Assembly (NCBI GenBank): GCA_013695335.1 | Contig: JACDAR010000208.1 | Span: 1-30,562, forward strand | DNA from: Rubrobacter sp. | GTDB taxonomy: Bacteria > Actinomycetota > Rubrobacteria > Rubrobacterales > Rubrobacteraceae | Length of the DNA: 30,562 bases | Reading direction: 5' to 3' | Shown: in pieces, positions 14,817 to 22,591 of the stretch | How the letters are laid out: every line of letters begins with the position of its first letter | Position numbering within the stretch: position 1 is the stretch's first letter | Notes under the pieces: model-generated | The model's database searches: none | The model's input: only the letters and a program-made list of their open reading frames with translations | What the model was told of the DNA's origin: nothing | Made by a program: the position numbers and the translations under genes

Positions 14817-15092
14817 ATGAGCAAGTTCTGCCAGATCTTCGTTTGCGCCACGCCGGGTGAGGGCCGTTGCGGCGCGAAGGGCGGTGATGTCTTGCTCGAA
14901 CGCTTCCGTGAGGAGGTCGAGGAACGCGGCATCCCGTCGGCCATGGTGCTGCGAAACGCCTGCACGCGGCGGCACGAGGAGGGGCCTGTGGTATTCGTCT
15001 ACCCTGACGACGTCTGGTACACGCACGTCAAGCTCGATGACGTGCCTGGGATCGTGGAGCGACACCTCGCGCCGCAGCGCGTCGAGACCTAG
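14817..15092 (+). CDS. Thioredoxin-like [2Fe-2S] ferredoxin family protein with Cys-to-His change
   Basis: 91 aa. The family (thioredoxin-like fold carrying a [2Fe-2S] cluster, also found in NuoE-type subunits) uses four cysteines, two near the N terminus and a CxxxC pair before a GPVVxVYP strand. Here C10 and C18 in VCATPGEGRC, C49 in NACTRRHEEGP and GPVVFVYPDDVWYTHV are present, but the fourth position is His53 instead of Cys. An extra C5 lies near the start. The cluster may be 3Cys-1His coordinated, which would raise its redox potential, or it may be lost. It is an electron carrier candidate, facing type II NADH dehydrogenase tail to tail with a shared CTAG at the stops. Confidence 0.8.
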   Translation: MSKFCQIFVCATPGEGRCGAKGGDVLLERFREEVEERGIPSAMVLRNACTRRHEEGPVVFVYPDDVWYTHVKLDDVPGIVERHLAPQRVET

Positions 15093-16357
15093 CTTTGCTC
15101 CTCGGGCTCTGGTTTCCCGAACCCGAGCCTTCCGATGGTGCGCTCCATCGCCCAGTCAGCGGTGGTAAGGAAGCGGTGGCGGCGGTTCTTGAGGTAGTAG
15201 AGGAAGATGCTCCGGTACAGGGCCTGGGCCGCAGGTCCCCGGAGCTTCGCGCCCACGGCCTCGGCGACGGCGCTCTCCGGGCCGAGGCTGACCACGTAGC
15301 CCCTGTCGAAGTAGTCGAAGGGAGGGCGCTGTTCGGGGGACGCGCCGCGAAGCCTTCGTTCGAGGTCGCGGGCGGCCCACGGGCCTTCCTGCACCGCCGC
15401 GGAGGCTGTGGGGGGAAGTAAATCGTGGCGCGGGTCCTGGTAGAGTCCCGAATCCCCGAGGACGTAGACTTCGGGGTGACCGGGGAGCGAGAGGTGCGAG
15501 TCAACCCTGACTCGGCCAGCGGAATCGTGTTCGCTGGGGAGTGACTGTATCAAGGGTGAGGTTTGGATCCCGGTGGCCCATATCCGCATGTGCGCCGGAA
15601 GCCATTCCTCTCCGATACGGATGCTTTCTCCATCCGCATCTTCGACCATCGAGTTCAGCCGCACCTCGACGCCAAGTTCCGAGAGTTCCTGCATAGCAGC
15701 CTCGTGGAAATACGGGTCCAGCCAGCCCATCAGGCGATCCGTGGCCTCGACGAGAACTACGCGTGGTTCCTCGCGCGGTTTGCCAGACGTGCGTTTCCTC
15801 AGGTACTGAAACAGAACGGCGATCTCAGCCGCCAGCTCCACACCCGTCGCGCCGCCCCCGACTATCGCGACGGTGAGAATGCCCGATGGATCTCCGGCCA
15901 GGCCCGGTTCCGTGGCTTTCCGCCAGGCCGCACTCAAGTTGGAACGCAGCCTCAGCGCATCCTCCAGAGTCCAGAAGAGCTGGAAGTGTCCGGCTGTTTC
16001 TTCCGGCGGCCTTGCGGCGCCGCTGCCTGTGGCAAGCACCAGGTATTCGTAGCCCACGGACCCTGCGGGGGTGTGGACGATCTTGCCGGTGAGATCCAGG
16101 TTCGTCACCCCGGCCATCAGGAAATCGCAGCGGCCCCGGCAAAGCGGGGCGATGGGAGAGAGCGTACTCTCGGGGTGTATGCGGCCAACGGCGACCTCGT
16201 GGATCAGTGGTATGAACGGATGCTTGTCCGTGCGGTCAACGAGCAATGTCTGACCGCGACGCCGCAGGGGTGGCGGAAGGTTGCGTACCAGCGAAGCCCC
16301 GGCGAATCCGGCGCCAACAACCACTACGCGGGCGTTGCGAGGAGCCTGAATCGCCAT
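15089..16357 (-). CDS. ndh: Type II NADH dehydrogenase (NDH-2)-like flavoprotein
   Basis: 422 aa. The two nucleotide-binding folds are seen as VVVGAGFAGASLVRNLP (about 12-28, FAD) and VAIVGGGATGVELAAEIAVL (about 163-182, NADH). The second FAD contact is VYVLGDSGLYQDPRHDLLPP with TASAAVQEGPWAARDL. The order matches single-subunit, non-proton-pumping NADH:quinone oxidoreductases that sit on the inner membrane face through a C-terminal amphipathic stretch, here YRSIFLYYLKNRRHRFLTT. The quinone was not determined. ATG start with GGAAGGAAGG upstream. Related disulfide or sulfide-quinone reductases are less likely because no redox cysteine pair is visible. Confidence 0.85.
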   Translation of the reverse strand: MAIQAPRNARVVVVGAGFAGASLVRNLPPPLRRRGQTLLVDRTDKHPFIPLIHEVAVGRIHPESTLSPIAPLCRGRCDFLMAGVTNLDLTGKIVHTPAGSVGYEYLVLATGSGAARPPEETAGHFQLFWTLEDALRLRSNLSAAWRKATEPGLAGDPSGILTVAIVGGGATGVELAAEIAVLFQYLRKRTSGKPREEPRVVLVEATDRLMGWLDPYFHEAAMQELSELGVEVRLNSMVEDADGESIRIGEEWLPAHMRIWATGIQTSPLIQSLPSEHDSAGRVRVDSHLSLPGHPEVYVLGDSGLYQDPRHDLLPPTASAAVQEGPWAARDLERRLRGASPEQRPPFDYFDRGYVVSLGPESAVAEAVGAKLRGPAAQALYRSIFLYYLKNRRHRFLTTADWAMERTIGRLGFGKPEPEEQS

Positions 16358-16402
16358 TCCTAGCCCTTCCTTCCATAGCGTGCGGAGTACCCCGACGCCG
16401 GA

Positions 16403-16408
16403 AGTATA
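16403..16408 (-). promoter_or_regulatory. Candidate -10 box of the NDH-2 gene
   Basis: On the minus strand the box reads TATACT, 45 bases before the ATG. The -35 region is poor. It lies back to back with the plus-strand promoter at 16440-16468, so the two genes share a divergent control region. Confidence 0.35.
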
Positions 16409-16439
16409 ACGTTGCCGATACAGACTACAGGTGCGGGTC

Positions 16440-16468
16440 TTTACAAAATGTCCGGTGATCCGTAGACT
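16440..16468 (+). promoter_or_regulatory. Promoter of the CxxC/CxxC protein gene
   Basis: TTTACA (16440-16445), a 17-base spacer and TAGACT (16463-16468) match consensus at 5/6 and 4/6. The transcript would begin near 16475 with a leader of about 80 bases. Confidence 0.55.
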
Positions 16469-16554
16469 CTACTGGCGGCCTCCGGTGTTCTGCCGGGGAC
16501 CAAGGGGTGAAAGGCAAGTGGGAACTCGTCTCACGGGGCTAGAAAGGGGCCGTA

Positions 16555-16890
16555 GTGGCGAAGGAGGAGATGGGGGTCACGGACATTGCGCCGGGGCTCA
16601 TAGTAAGGCACACCAATCGCCGTCTGGGGGAACTGGGACCGTGCGAGGCGTGTGAGCGCCTGGTCTCGGGCAGCATTTCTTTCTCGGAGTTCGTGGATCA
16701 GGTGGGGGAAGGGCACAGGAAACTCCTGGACTTCATGATGGAGCACGACCTGCATCCCGGACGGCCCGGAGAGGTTCTTTTCTGCATAGAGTGTCACGCG
16801 GAGATCCAGGACCGCAACGTGCTGCGCGCACAGCTAGAAGACATCTATAGCTTCCACGGTCAGGGTCTCGTGGCCCAGGAAGTTGGTTAG
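16555..16890 (+). CDS. Small CxxC...CxxC protein, possible zinc ribbon
   Basis: 111 aa, soluble. Four cysteines form two pairs, C30-E-A-C33 (LGPCEACERLVSG) and C77-I-E-C80 (VLFCIECHAEIQD), 43 residues apart with a helical, acidic stretch between. The spacing suits one zinc (or iron) site that clamps the two ends of a helical hairpin. GTG start with AGAAAGGGG 5 bases upstream. Role unknown. It is divergent from NDH-2 and followed by a small membrane protein, so a link to respiration is possible but only by position. Confidence 0.72.
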   Translation: MAKEEMGVTDIAPGLIVRHTNRRLGELGPCEACERLVSGSISFSEFVDQVGEGHRKLLDFMMEHDLHPGRPGEVLFCIECHAEIQDRNVLRAQLEDIYSFHGQGLVAQEVG

Positions 16891-16909
16891 CGCGCGGGGC
16901 CATAAGGGG

Positions 16910-16915
16910 TAGACT
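16910..16915 (+). promoter_or_regulatory. Candidate -10 box before the small membrane protein
   Basis: TAGACT, identical to the -10 box at 16463 and one at 9769, lies 50 bases before ATG 16966. A TTAGCG 17 bases upstream is a poor -35. Confidence 0.3.
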
Positions 16916-16965
16916 CTGTTACGTCGAGGCGAGCACGAGAAATACCCCAAAGGGAGGCGGACTGC

Positions 16966-17187
16966 ATGAGCGAAGAGTTGCAGAAACGTTTGATCACCAT
17001 CCTATCCACCGCCCTGGCATCTATTCTGGCGAGCAGGCTGGCGGACAGGTTGCTGGATGAGCCCGAAGAACGGGGTGTCAAGGACGACGCCAAAGAGGCC
17101 CTGCTGAAGGCTGGCTTCTCGCTGGTGGCGACTATCATCGCCTCGGTGGTCATCCGCAACTTCGTGAGCCGGCGCTGGGGTAGCTGA
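16966..17187 (+). CDS. Small membrane protein of unknown function
   Basis: 73 aa. A hydrophobic helix at about 9-26 (LITILSTALASILASRLA), a charged middle (DEPEERGVKDDAKEALLKA) and a second membrane helix at about 48-64 (AGFSLVATIIASVVIRNF) make a likely two-helix hairpin with a basic C terminus. ATG start with AAAGGGAGG 8 bases upstream. A modest inverted repeat CCGTTG...CAACGG (17191-17213) just after the stop could end the transcript. No family recognised. Confidence 0.72.
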   Translation: MSEELQKRLITILSTALASILASRLADRLLDEPEERGVKDDAKEALLKAGFSLVATIIASVVIRNFVSRRWGS

Positions 17188-17252
17188 ACCCCGTTGGCCC
17201 GGCCATACAACGGCCCGGTCTTCGGCTGTTGGCGCGGCGCGGGTGAGTTATC

Positions 17253-18749
17253 ATGGCGCCCATGAGTACGTTTTTGATAGTCCTGCTTCTGCTGATCGCG
17301 ATTCTGGCGGTAGCCTCGTTCGCCCTGGGCCGCGCCTCCCACGAGGTAGATAGCGCCCGCGACACCGAGTTCCTTGAACTAGAGGGCGCCTGGGTCCGGT
17401 ACAACGTCATCGGGGCGGGGCCGCCCGTTTTGCTCGTACACGGCTGGCTCTCATCTTCCAGGATATGGGAACGCCTGGCCCACCGTCTCGCGCAAAGGTA
17501 CACGGTCTACACGCTTGACCTCAAAGGCTTCGGCGAATCTGACAAGCCGCTCGCTGGCTACGGGGTGCGCTACGGCAGTCGTCTTCTCTACGCATTCTGC
17601 GCCCACTTCGGTCTCACCAGGACTGCGGTAATCGCCCACGATCTCGGCGGGGATATGGCGGTCAAGCTGGCCGCGGATCACCCCGACGTTGTCGGCAGGT
17701 TGGTGCTGGTTGCGGTCCCCGCCGACGAGGACCAGATCGACTTTCCCACGCCCCTCTGGCTCGCGACGCTTCCGGCTGTGGGGCCGCTCTTCTACGCGCT
17801 GGGACGCGCGGTGCGGGCGCTGCGCGTGATGTGGCTGAAACCATTCGTTCTGGATGGCAGCGATCTAACCGACGAGGCGGTTGAGGATGCTGGCAGGTCC
17901 ACGCCAGCGGCTATGTCCAAAACGCTAAGCGTTACGCGGCGTGAGATCTCGGGCGGGCGCCTCGCCAGGCAGGCCAGGATCATCAAGGTCCCAGTTCTCC
18001 TGCTGGCGGGTGAGGACGACCAGATAGTCGATCCCCAGTCGGTGAGCGTGTGGGCCCGTACCATCTCCCAGGCCGAGATCCGGCTCATGGACGAGTGCGG
18101 GCACATGCCGATGATCGAACGCCCCGGCGAGTTCAACTCTCAGATGCTGGCTTTCTTGACCGGGGATCTGCGCTACCTGGAAAACACAGGCGAACCCCAA
18201 GCAGTCGCCACCGAAGAACCTCCCGAGGAAGGTCCATCCATCACCGACCTCGGCGTCGGGGCGGCAAGCGCGCAGGAGCCTGATGACGAGACTGCGGAGT
18301 TGATACCGCCCGAAGATGAAGCCCCCTCCGACGACGAACCGTTGGACATCCCGAACATCTTGCGCAAACGCGCGGATCGCATCCCACCGGTTGATCAGAC
18401 CATCAGGGACGAAGATCCCGCACCCGAGCCTCCCGAAGACGACCTGCCGCCCGTCGAGGAAGACGAAGTGGACAGGGAGCCCCAGAGTCCGGTGAATGAA
18501 GAGGAGCAGGATCTCATGGATCGTCTGGAGCGCGGACCGGCCGCCCGCAGACGTGGCCGCGCCAGGAACGGTGACGAGGATTCCGTGTTGCCGGAACGGG
18601 GGCCGATGCCCGAAATACCAGAGGATCTCTTCAAGTGGCCCGATACGTGGGATGAGTACAGGCCACGGCGCGAGAACCCGGATGAGCGTACCGAAAGGGA
18701 ACGCCGCCGCGGAAACAACTCGGATGATCCCAGCGAACCCGGAGTCTGA
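17253..18749 (+). CDS. Membrane-anchored alpha/beta hydrolase with acidic disordered tail
   Basis: 498 aa. A membrane anchor or uncleaved signal (about 5-26, FLIVLLLLIAILAVASFALG) precedes an alpha/beta hydrolase domain (about 40-308): oxyanion motif VHGWLSSSRIWE, nucleophile elbow VIAHDLGGDMA with Asp130 in place of the usual Ser, acid in LAGEDDQIVDPQ and His284 in ECGHMPMIERPGE. An Asp nucleophile is the hallmark of epoxide hydrolases and haloalkane or haloacid-type dehalogenases in this fold. Residues about 311-498 are proline- and acid-rich (PPEDDLPPVEEDEVDREP) and probably disordered, a length far beyond the family norm of about 300. Start could be ATG 17253 or 17262. Substrate unknown. 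Confidence 0.82.
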   Translation: MAPMSTFLIVLLLLIAILAVASFALGRASHEVDSARDTEFLELEGAWVRYNVIGAGPPVLLVHGWLSSSRIWERLAHRLAQRYTVYTLDLKGFGESDKPLAGYGVRYGSRLLYAFCAHFGLTRTAVIAHDLGGDMAVKLAADHPDVVGRLVLVAVPADEDQIDFPTPLWLATLPAVGPLFYALGRAVRALRVMWLKPFVLDGSDLTDEAVEDAGRSTPAAMSKTLSVTRREISGGRLARQARIIKVPVLLLAGEDDQIVDPQSVSVWARTISQAEIRLMDECGHMPMIERPGEFNSQMLAFLTGDLRYLENTGEPQAVATEEPPEEGPSITDLGVGAASAQEPDDETAELIPPEDEAPSDDEPLDIPNILRKRADRIPPVDQTIRDEDPAPEPPEDDLPPVEEDEVDREPQSPVNEEEQDLMDRLERGPAARRRGRARNGDEDSVLPERGPMPEIPEDLFKWPDTWDEYRPRRENPDERTERERRRGNNSDDPSEPGV

Positions 18750-18812
18750 CGAGACCTTCCGGCGGCTAATCCGCCAGGAGTACGAACATGGTGGCCGCTA
18801 TACAGGGTGGGG

Positions 18813-19439
18813 CTAGAAAGCTTTCCTGAGGTATAGCCAGTCACGGATCTTCAGGAAGTGGCCGGTCAATATCGAGCGCTGCCGGGAAATTTCTTCGTAA
18901 CCCTCGTCCTCGTAGAGCTTGAGGGCCGGGATGTTGACGCCGCTGACGTGCAGCCCGACTGTGTCCTTGCCCGCGTCGCGCGCCAGCGTCTCGGCCGCCT
19001 GGAGCAGACTTCTACCCAGGCCGTGGTTCCTGTACTGAGGGGCGACTACCAGCCGCTCCACGTAGGCTTCGGTCGGGATGCTCGAATAGCGGGGATAGGA
19101 AAGGAGGGCTGCGGCCCAGGTCGCGCCCAGGAAACCAAGGTTTCGTCGCAGCGCAGCCCAGAGGCCGCGTGCCAGAATATCCTCCCTGGACTCCGCGGCG
19201 CGCACGCCTACGCTGGCCACGATCTCGGTAGGCGCACCTGCCTCGACCACCAGGGAGGTCACGCCCCCCGAGGCATGTTCCAGCCTTATCCATTTCTCCA
19301 TGATCCTCATGGATTGATCCATCTGTCCGCCAAAGACGGGGCGGAACTTGTCAAGGAAACCTTCGACCACCAGACCGGCGATGACTGGTTCGTCATCGGG
19401 CTGCGCCAGGCGAATCGTAAATGGCTCGACGGTGGTCAC
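18813..19439 (-). CDS. GNAT family N-acetyltransferase
   Basis: 208 aa. The acetyl-CoA site is VERLVVAPQYRNHGLGRSLL (about 127-146), with the following NIPALKLYEDEGYEE segment also characteristic. The N-terminal IRLAQPDDEPVIAGLVVEGF is the usual first strand and helix. A central hydrophobic stretch (GFLGATWAAALLSY) is unusual but short. GTG start at 19439 with AAGG upstream. It lies 68 bases beyond the ABC permease stop on the same strand and could be co-transcribed with the exporter. Substrate unknown. Confidence 0.82.
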   Translation of the reverse strand: MTTVEPFTIRLAQPDDEPVIAGLVVEGFLDKFRPVFGGQMDQSMRIMEKWIRLEHASGGVTSLVVEAGAPTEIVASVGVRAAESREDILARGLWAALRRNLGFLGATWAAALLSYPRYSSIPTEAYVERLVVAPQYRNHGLGRSLLQAAETLARDAGKDTVGLHVSGVNIPALKLYEDEGYEEISRQRSILTGHFLKIRDWLYLRKAF

Positions 19440-19507
19440 ATGGCGAAGCGTACCTTACCAGAGCCGGAAATGCCCAACGTGAGAACCCAGCACGGGAAGC
19501 CCGGCGA

Positions 19508-20314
19508 CTACGAAATAAGCCGCCGCCGCATGAAGCGGATGGGCAGCAGCGCCAGGAGCGACGTGAAGACCAGTATCCAGGCGATGTCCGCCAGCACGGC
19601 GACTGACGGTCCCGTCGCCAGCTCCCGGCACACGTTCACAGCGTGGTAGAGGGGCGTGAACCAGGCGATCTGGGGCACGGGAGCAGGGAAGTTCTCCACC
19701 GGGAAGAAGATGCCGCTGAACAGAAATAGCGGCGTCACCACCAGCGTGAAATAGTAGGCGTAGAGGTCTATGCGCTGTATCAGGCTGGTGAAAAGCGTAC
19801 CCATCACGCTGAACATCACCCCGATCAGGAGCAGCATCGGTGGGATCAGGAGCGCCCAGAATGAGGAGATCAACGGCGCTTCCGGCGACAGGGTGAAACC
19901 GAGGATCGCGAGCACGGTGAGGAAGCCTGTGCCGTAGAGCGCGGCCCGCGTCCCGGCCCACAGATACTCCCCAGCTACCACGTCTTCGGCGTTTACGGGG
20001 GTGGTCACGATGGCGTCGTAGATGCGGTCTATCTTGAGCTTGACGAAGGTGTTGAATGTGCTTTCGAAGGAGGCCGCGAACATGGCGTTGCTGGCGAGCA
20101 AGCCTGGCGCTATGTACTGCACGTAGGTTCCGCCTTGTATGCCGCCTTCCTGGATGAAAGCCCCGAGCCCGAGCCCGAGGGCGGCCAGGTACAAGAGCGG
20201 CTCGACGAAGTTGGGGAACATGATGGTCTTCCAGTACTTGCGGAAGATGGTCATGTTGCGTTGCCAGACGCGGAAAGTTCCGCGCGGGGATGGAAGCCGG
20301 ATCTGGGAGTTCAT
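19508..20314 (-). CDS. ABC-2 type exporter permease (NodJ/DrrB-like)
   Basis: 268 aa with about six membrane helices (approximately 35-53, 66-84, 120-142, 150-178, 186-206, 238-258). The ABC-2 signature region PLFLFSGIFFPVENFPAPVP followed by PLYHAVNVCRELATG is present. It forms the channel of an exporter with the ATPase encoded immediately upstream; the TGATG junction (stop and start share one base) shows translational coupling. Related pairs export lipooligosaccharides, drugs or polyketides; the cargo here is not evident. Confidence 0.9.
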   Translation of the reverse strand: MNSQIRLPSPRGTFRVWQRNMTIFRKYWKTIMFPNFVEPLLYLAALGLGLGAFIQEGGIQGGTYVQYIAPGLLASNAMFAASFESTFNTFVKLKIDRIYDAIVTTPVNAEDVVAGEYLWAGTRAALYGTGFLTVLAILGFTLSPEAPLISSFWALLIPPMLLLIGVMFSVMGTLFTSLIQRIDLYAYYFTLVVTPLFLFSGIFFPVENFPAPVPQIAWFTPLYHAVNVCRELATGPSVAVLADIAWILVFTSLLALLPIRFMRRRLIS

Positions 20315-21270
20315 CAGTTGGTGAGGCTCCTTCCCGTCAGCCGCAGGAACACGTCTTCGAGGCCAGCCTGCCGGTACACGGTGTTCTCGACCTCGATGCC
20401 GGAGCCGCGAACCTTCTCCATCAGCGCGTCGGCGTCGGAGGTGTACGCGAGCAAGGATTCCCCACTTCGTTCGACGGCGTCGGCTTCGGCCTCGGCGATC
20501 TCGATTAGTTTCTCTAGCGAGCCATCGCGGCTACGGAACTCAAGCACTTGTGGGCTGACATGTTCTTCGATCAGTTGTGTCGGAGATCCCTGGGTGATGA
20601 TCCGTCCACTTTCCATGATGACGAGCCTGTCGCAGAGTTGGGCCGCCTCCTCCATGTAATGGGTCGTGAGTATGAGGGTCTTGCCCTCCCTGGCAAGCTC
20701 CCGCAGCCGTTCCCAGACCAGGTGACGGGCCTGCGGGTCGAGGCCGGTGGTCGGCTCGTCGAGAACCACGATCTCGGGGTCGTTGATGAGGGCGCGCGCG
20801 ATCAGGAGTCGCCGCTTCATCCCCCCGGAGAGCTGCTCGACCTGGGCATCTGCCTTGTCAGTGAGCTGCACGAAATCCAATAGCTCCTCAGCCCGTTGCA
20901 GGATGACTTTCTTGGGCAGGTCGAAGTATCGCCCGTACACGAGCAGGTTCTCCTTGACCTCCAGGTCGTCGTCCAGGTTGTTCTCCTGCGGGACGACCCC
21001 GATGCGGCGCTTGACGTCGCGCTCGTGCCTCGTCACGTCGAGGCCCGCGACCATCAATTCCCCGCCCGTCGGGACGGCAGCGCCGTAGATCATGCGCATA
21101 GTGGAGGTCTTGCCCGCGCCGTTGGGGCCAAGGAAACCGAAGCACTCGCCCCGGTACACCTCGAAGTCCACGCCCCTGACGGCCTGGAACTCACCGTAAC
21201 TTTTTCGCAGGTCACGCGCGATGAGCGTGCTCTCGCGCGCCCGGGCACCTCGTTCTTGCTCCGTACTCAA
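20314..21270 (-). CDS. ABC-2 exporter ATP-binding subunit (NodI/DrrA-like)
   Basis: 318 aa from a TTG at 21270, chosen because GGAAAGGAAAG stands directly before it and because the residues further upstream look non-coding. Walker A is LGPNGAGKTS (about 48-57), Q-loop VVPQENNL, signature LSGGMKRRLLIARA (about 147-160), Walker B IVVLDEPTTGLD and switch His204 in TTHYMEEAAQLC. The final 80 or so residues form the extra C-terminal domain typical of drug-resistance and NodI-type ATPases. With the permease it powers export across the membrane. Confidence 0.9.
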   Translation of the reverse strand: MSTEQERGARARESTLIARDLRKSYGEFQAVRGVDFEVYRGECFGFLGPNGAGKTSTMRMIYGAAVPTGGELMVAGLDVTRHERDVKRRIGVVPQENNLDDDLEVKENLLVYGRYFDLPKKVILQRAEELLDFVQLTDKADAQVEQLSGGMKRRLLIARALINDPEIVVLDEPTTGLDPQARHLVWERLRELAREGKTLILTTHYMEEAAQLCDRLVIMESGRIITQGSPTQLIEEHVSPQVLEFRSRDGSLEKLIEIAEAEADAVERSGESLLAYTSDADALMEKVRGSGIEVENTVYRQAGLEDVFLRLTGRSLTN

Positions 21271-21607
21271 TCTTTCCTTTCCGAAGTACGCCTTTCTGTC
21301 ACCAGCCGCCCCAGCGCCGCGAGCGAGGGCCGGAGCGTGGGGCGGGAGCACATATACTACCCCATCGTCCCGGCTCCGACGACGCGCGATTTACGGAGTT
21401 CGATAGCCCGCTCCAAGCCGCCACGTTTCCCGGACTTCCTCGCCTCGAAGTTGCGCTAGAAGGCGGCTTCGGAGCCTCGCATCGGGTCTTGGTCCGTGCC
21501 GATCCTCTGGAGTTCGCCGGGACGCAGGTTGGTTTATCCCGAGGACTCGTCCCCGCTATCGGACACGCCGCCGAACAGCCCGCTAATGATGCCGGGCGTT
21601 GGCCTCG
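21271..21607. other. 337-base intergenic region upstream of the ABC exporter
   Basis: On the minus strand TAGTAT (21354-21359) is a possible -10 box for the exporter. A minus-strand frame just after the glyoxalase-like stop reads PGIISGLFGGVSDSGDESSG before a TAA, but it has no start codon of its own and I do not call it. Otherwise nothing recognisable. Confidence 0.4.
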
Positions 21608-22063
21608 TTAGTCCATCTCGGCCGTTGTCCAGTCGGCTTGCCTGATTCCGGCCTCGACGGGGACGCCAGGTTTCTTCCAGACCACCTCGTGGCGGCCCTT
21701 GTCCGGGTCGGTGAAGCTGAAGAGCAGTATCGAGCCCATATCTGTCACCACGCCGTCGTCCGCGCCTTCAGCCACCACGCGCCGGCGCAGTTCGCGGAAC
21801 GCTTCCTCGCTAGCCACCTGGAGCGCGAAGTGGTCGAGTCGCCCGCGTCGGAACATCGGCTGGGCGCCCGGCGGCTCGACACCGGGTATCTGGAACGGGT
21901 GCAAGACCGTGTGCGGACCCATCTCGATGAAGGCATGGCGAAGACCTTGTTCCTCCAGGTCCATCGTCACCCGCGTCTCGAAGATACGCTCGTAGAAGGA
22001 GATCAGCCGGTCCATGTCCGCCGTGATAAAGGTCAGATGATGGATGCCTTCGAGCAACTGCAT
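21608..22063 (-). CDS. Glyoxalase/VOC-fold protein
   Basis: 151 aa. The VOC beta-alpha-beta-beta-beta pattern is clear: GIHHLTFITADMDRLISFYE at the N terminus and RLDHFALQVASEEAFRELRR in the second half. Candidate metal ligands are His in IHHLTF, His in LDHFAL and Glu in KGRHEVVWKKPG. Members include ring-cleaving dioxygenases, glyoxalase I and fosfomycin-type resistance enzymes; the pair of long strands ending FSFTDPDKGRHEVVW is most like extradiol-dioxygenase or glyoxalase-like members, with substrate unknown. The start at 22063 has GGAGG 7 bases upstream; a longer reading has no ribosome site. Confidence 0.82.
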   Translation of the reverse strand: MQLLEGIHHLTFITADMDRLISFYERIFETRVTMDLEEQGLRHAFIEMGPHTVLHPFQIPGVEPPGAQPMFRRGRLDHFALQVASEEAFRELRRRVVAEGADDGVVTDMGSILLFSFTDPDKGRHEVVWKKPGVPVEAGIRQADWTTAEMD

Positions 22064-22503
22064 ATTCAACCTCCAGTAGTCGAGGACCAGCCCGGCAAGT
22101 TCTCGCGCGCCATGGCAATCGCCCGCTTTCCAGTACCCGCAGCGCAAAGTCTCACTTTGGCCTCACAGGATAGACCTGCCAGGAAGAGGAGACAAGCTGG
22201 TTTTCGTCGAGCCGCCTGCCACATTCCTTCGGCGATAGGACAGGCACACAGCGCGTCCGCATACGGTATCTTCGGATCGTCAATATAGCCCGGAAAGGAA
22301 CGCCAGATTGGCCGGGATGGTCGGGGAGATACAGGGTCTCGAAGGCGCCTTGAATCCGCCTCCGGGGCCTTGCTGGGAGTGAACCGCACGAGCGCGGAGC
22401 GGTAGATCTCCTCCCACGATGTCCGCCCCCGCGAACCAGCCGTTGGCAGCCTCCCGCAAATAACTATATGTACAAGTATTAAGAAATATTTCCTTCTGCC
22501 CTT
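22064..22503. other. 440-base intergenic region upstream of the sortase gene
   Basis: A 107-codon frame on the minus strand crosses this region but has mixed third-position composition, unlike neighbouring genes, so I do not call it. Bases about 22456-22497 are strikingly AT-rich in this GC-rich context and include TATATGTACA; they lie just upstream of the sortase promoter and may act as an UP-like element or as a binding site for a nucleoid protein. Confidence 0.4.
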
Positions 22504-22530
22504 TTGCTTGATGAAGGGTGCTGATAGAAT
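22504..22530 (+). promoter_or_regulatory. Candidate promoter of the sortase gene
   Basis: TTGCTT (22504-22509), 15 bases, then TAGAAT (22525-22530). The -10 is good and the -35 weak and short-spaced. A start site near 22537 excludes the upstream in-frame ATG at 22511 and supports ATG 22592. Confidence 0.42.
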
Positions 22531-22591
22531 CGGGCCGCGAGAAGGAGACTACTCAGACTGCACGCACGAGCAAGTAGACTGGAGCACGTGC

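Noticed and set aside
22066..22430. A 107-codon minus-strand frame upstream of the glyoxalase-like gene
   Set aside because: Third-position composition is mixed and low-bias compared with all neighbours; no motif.
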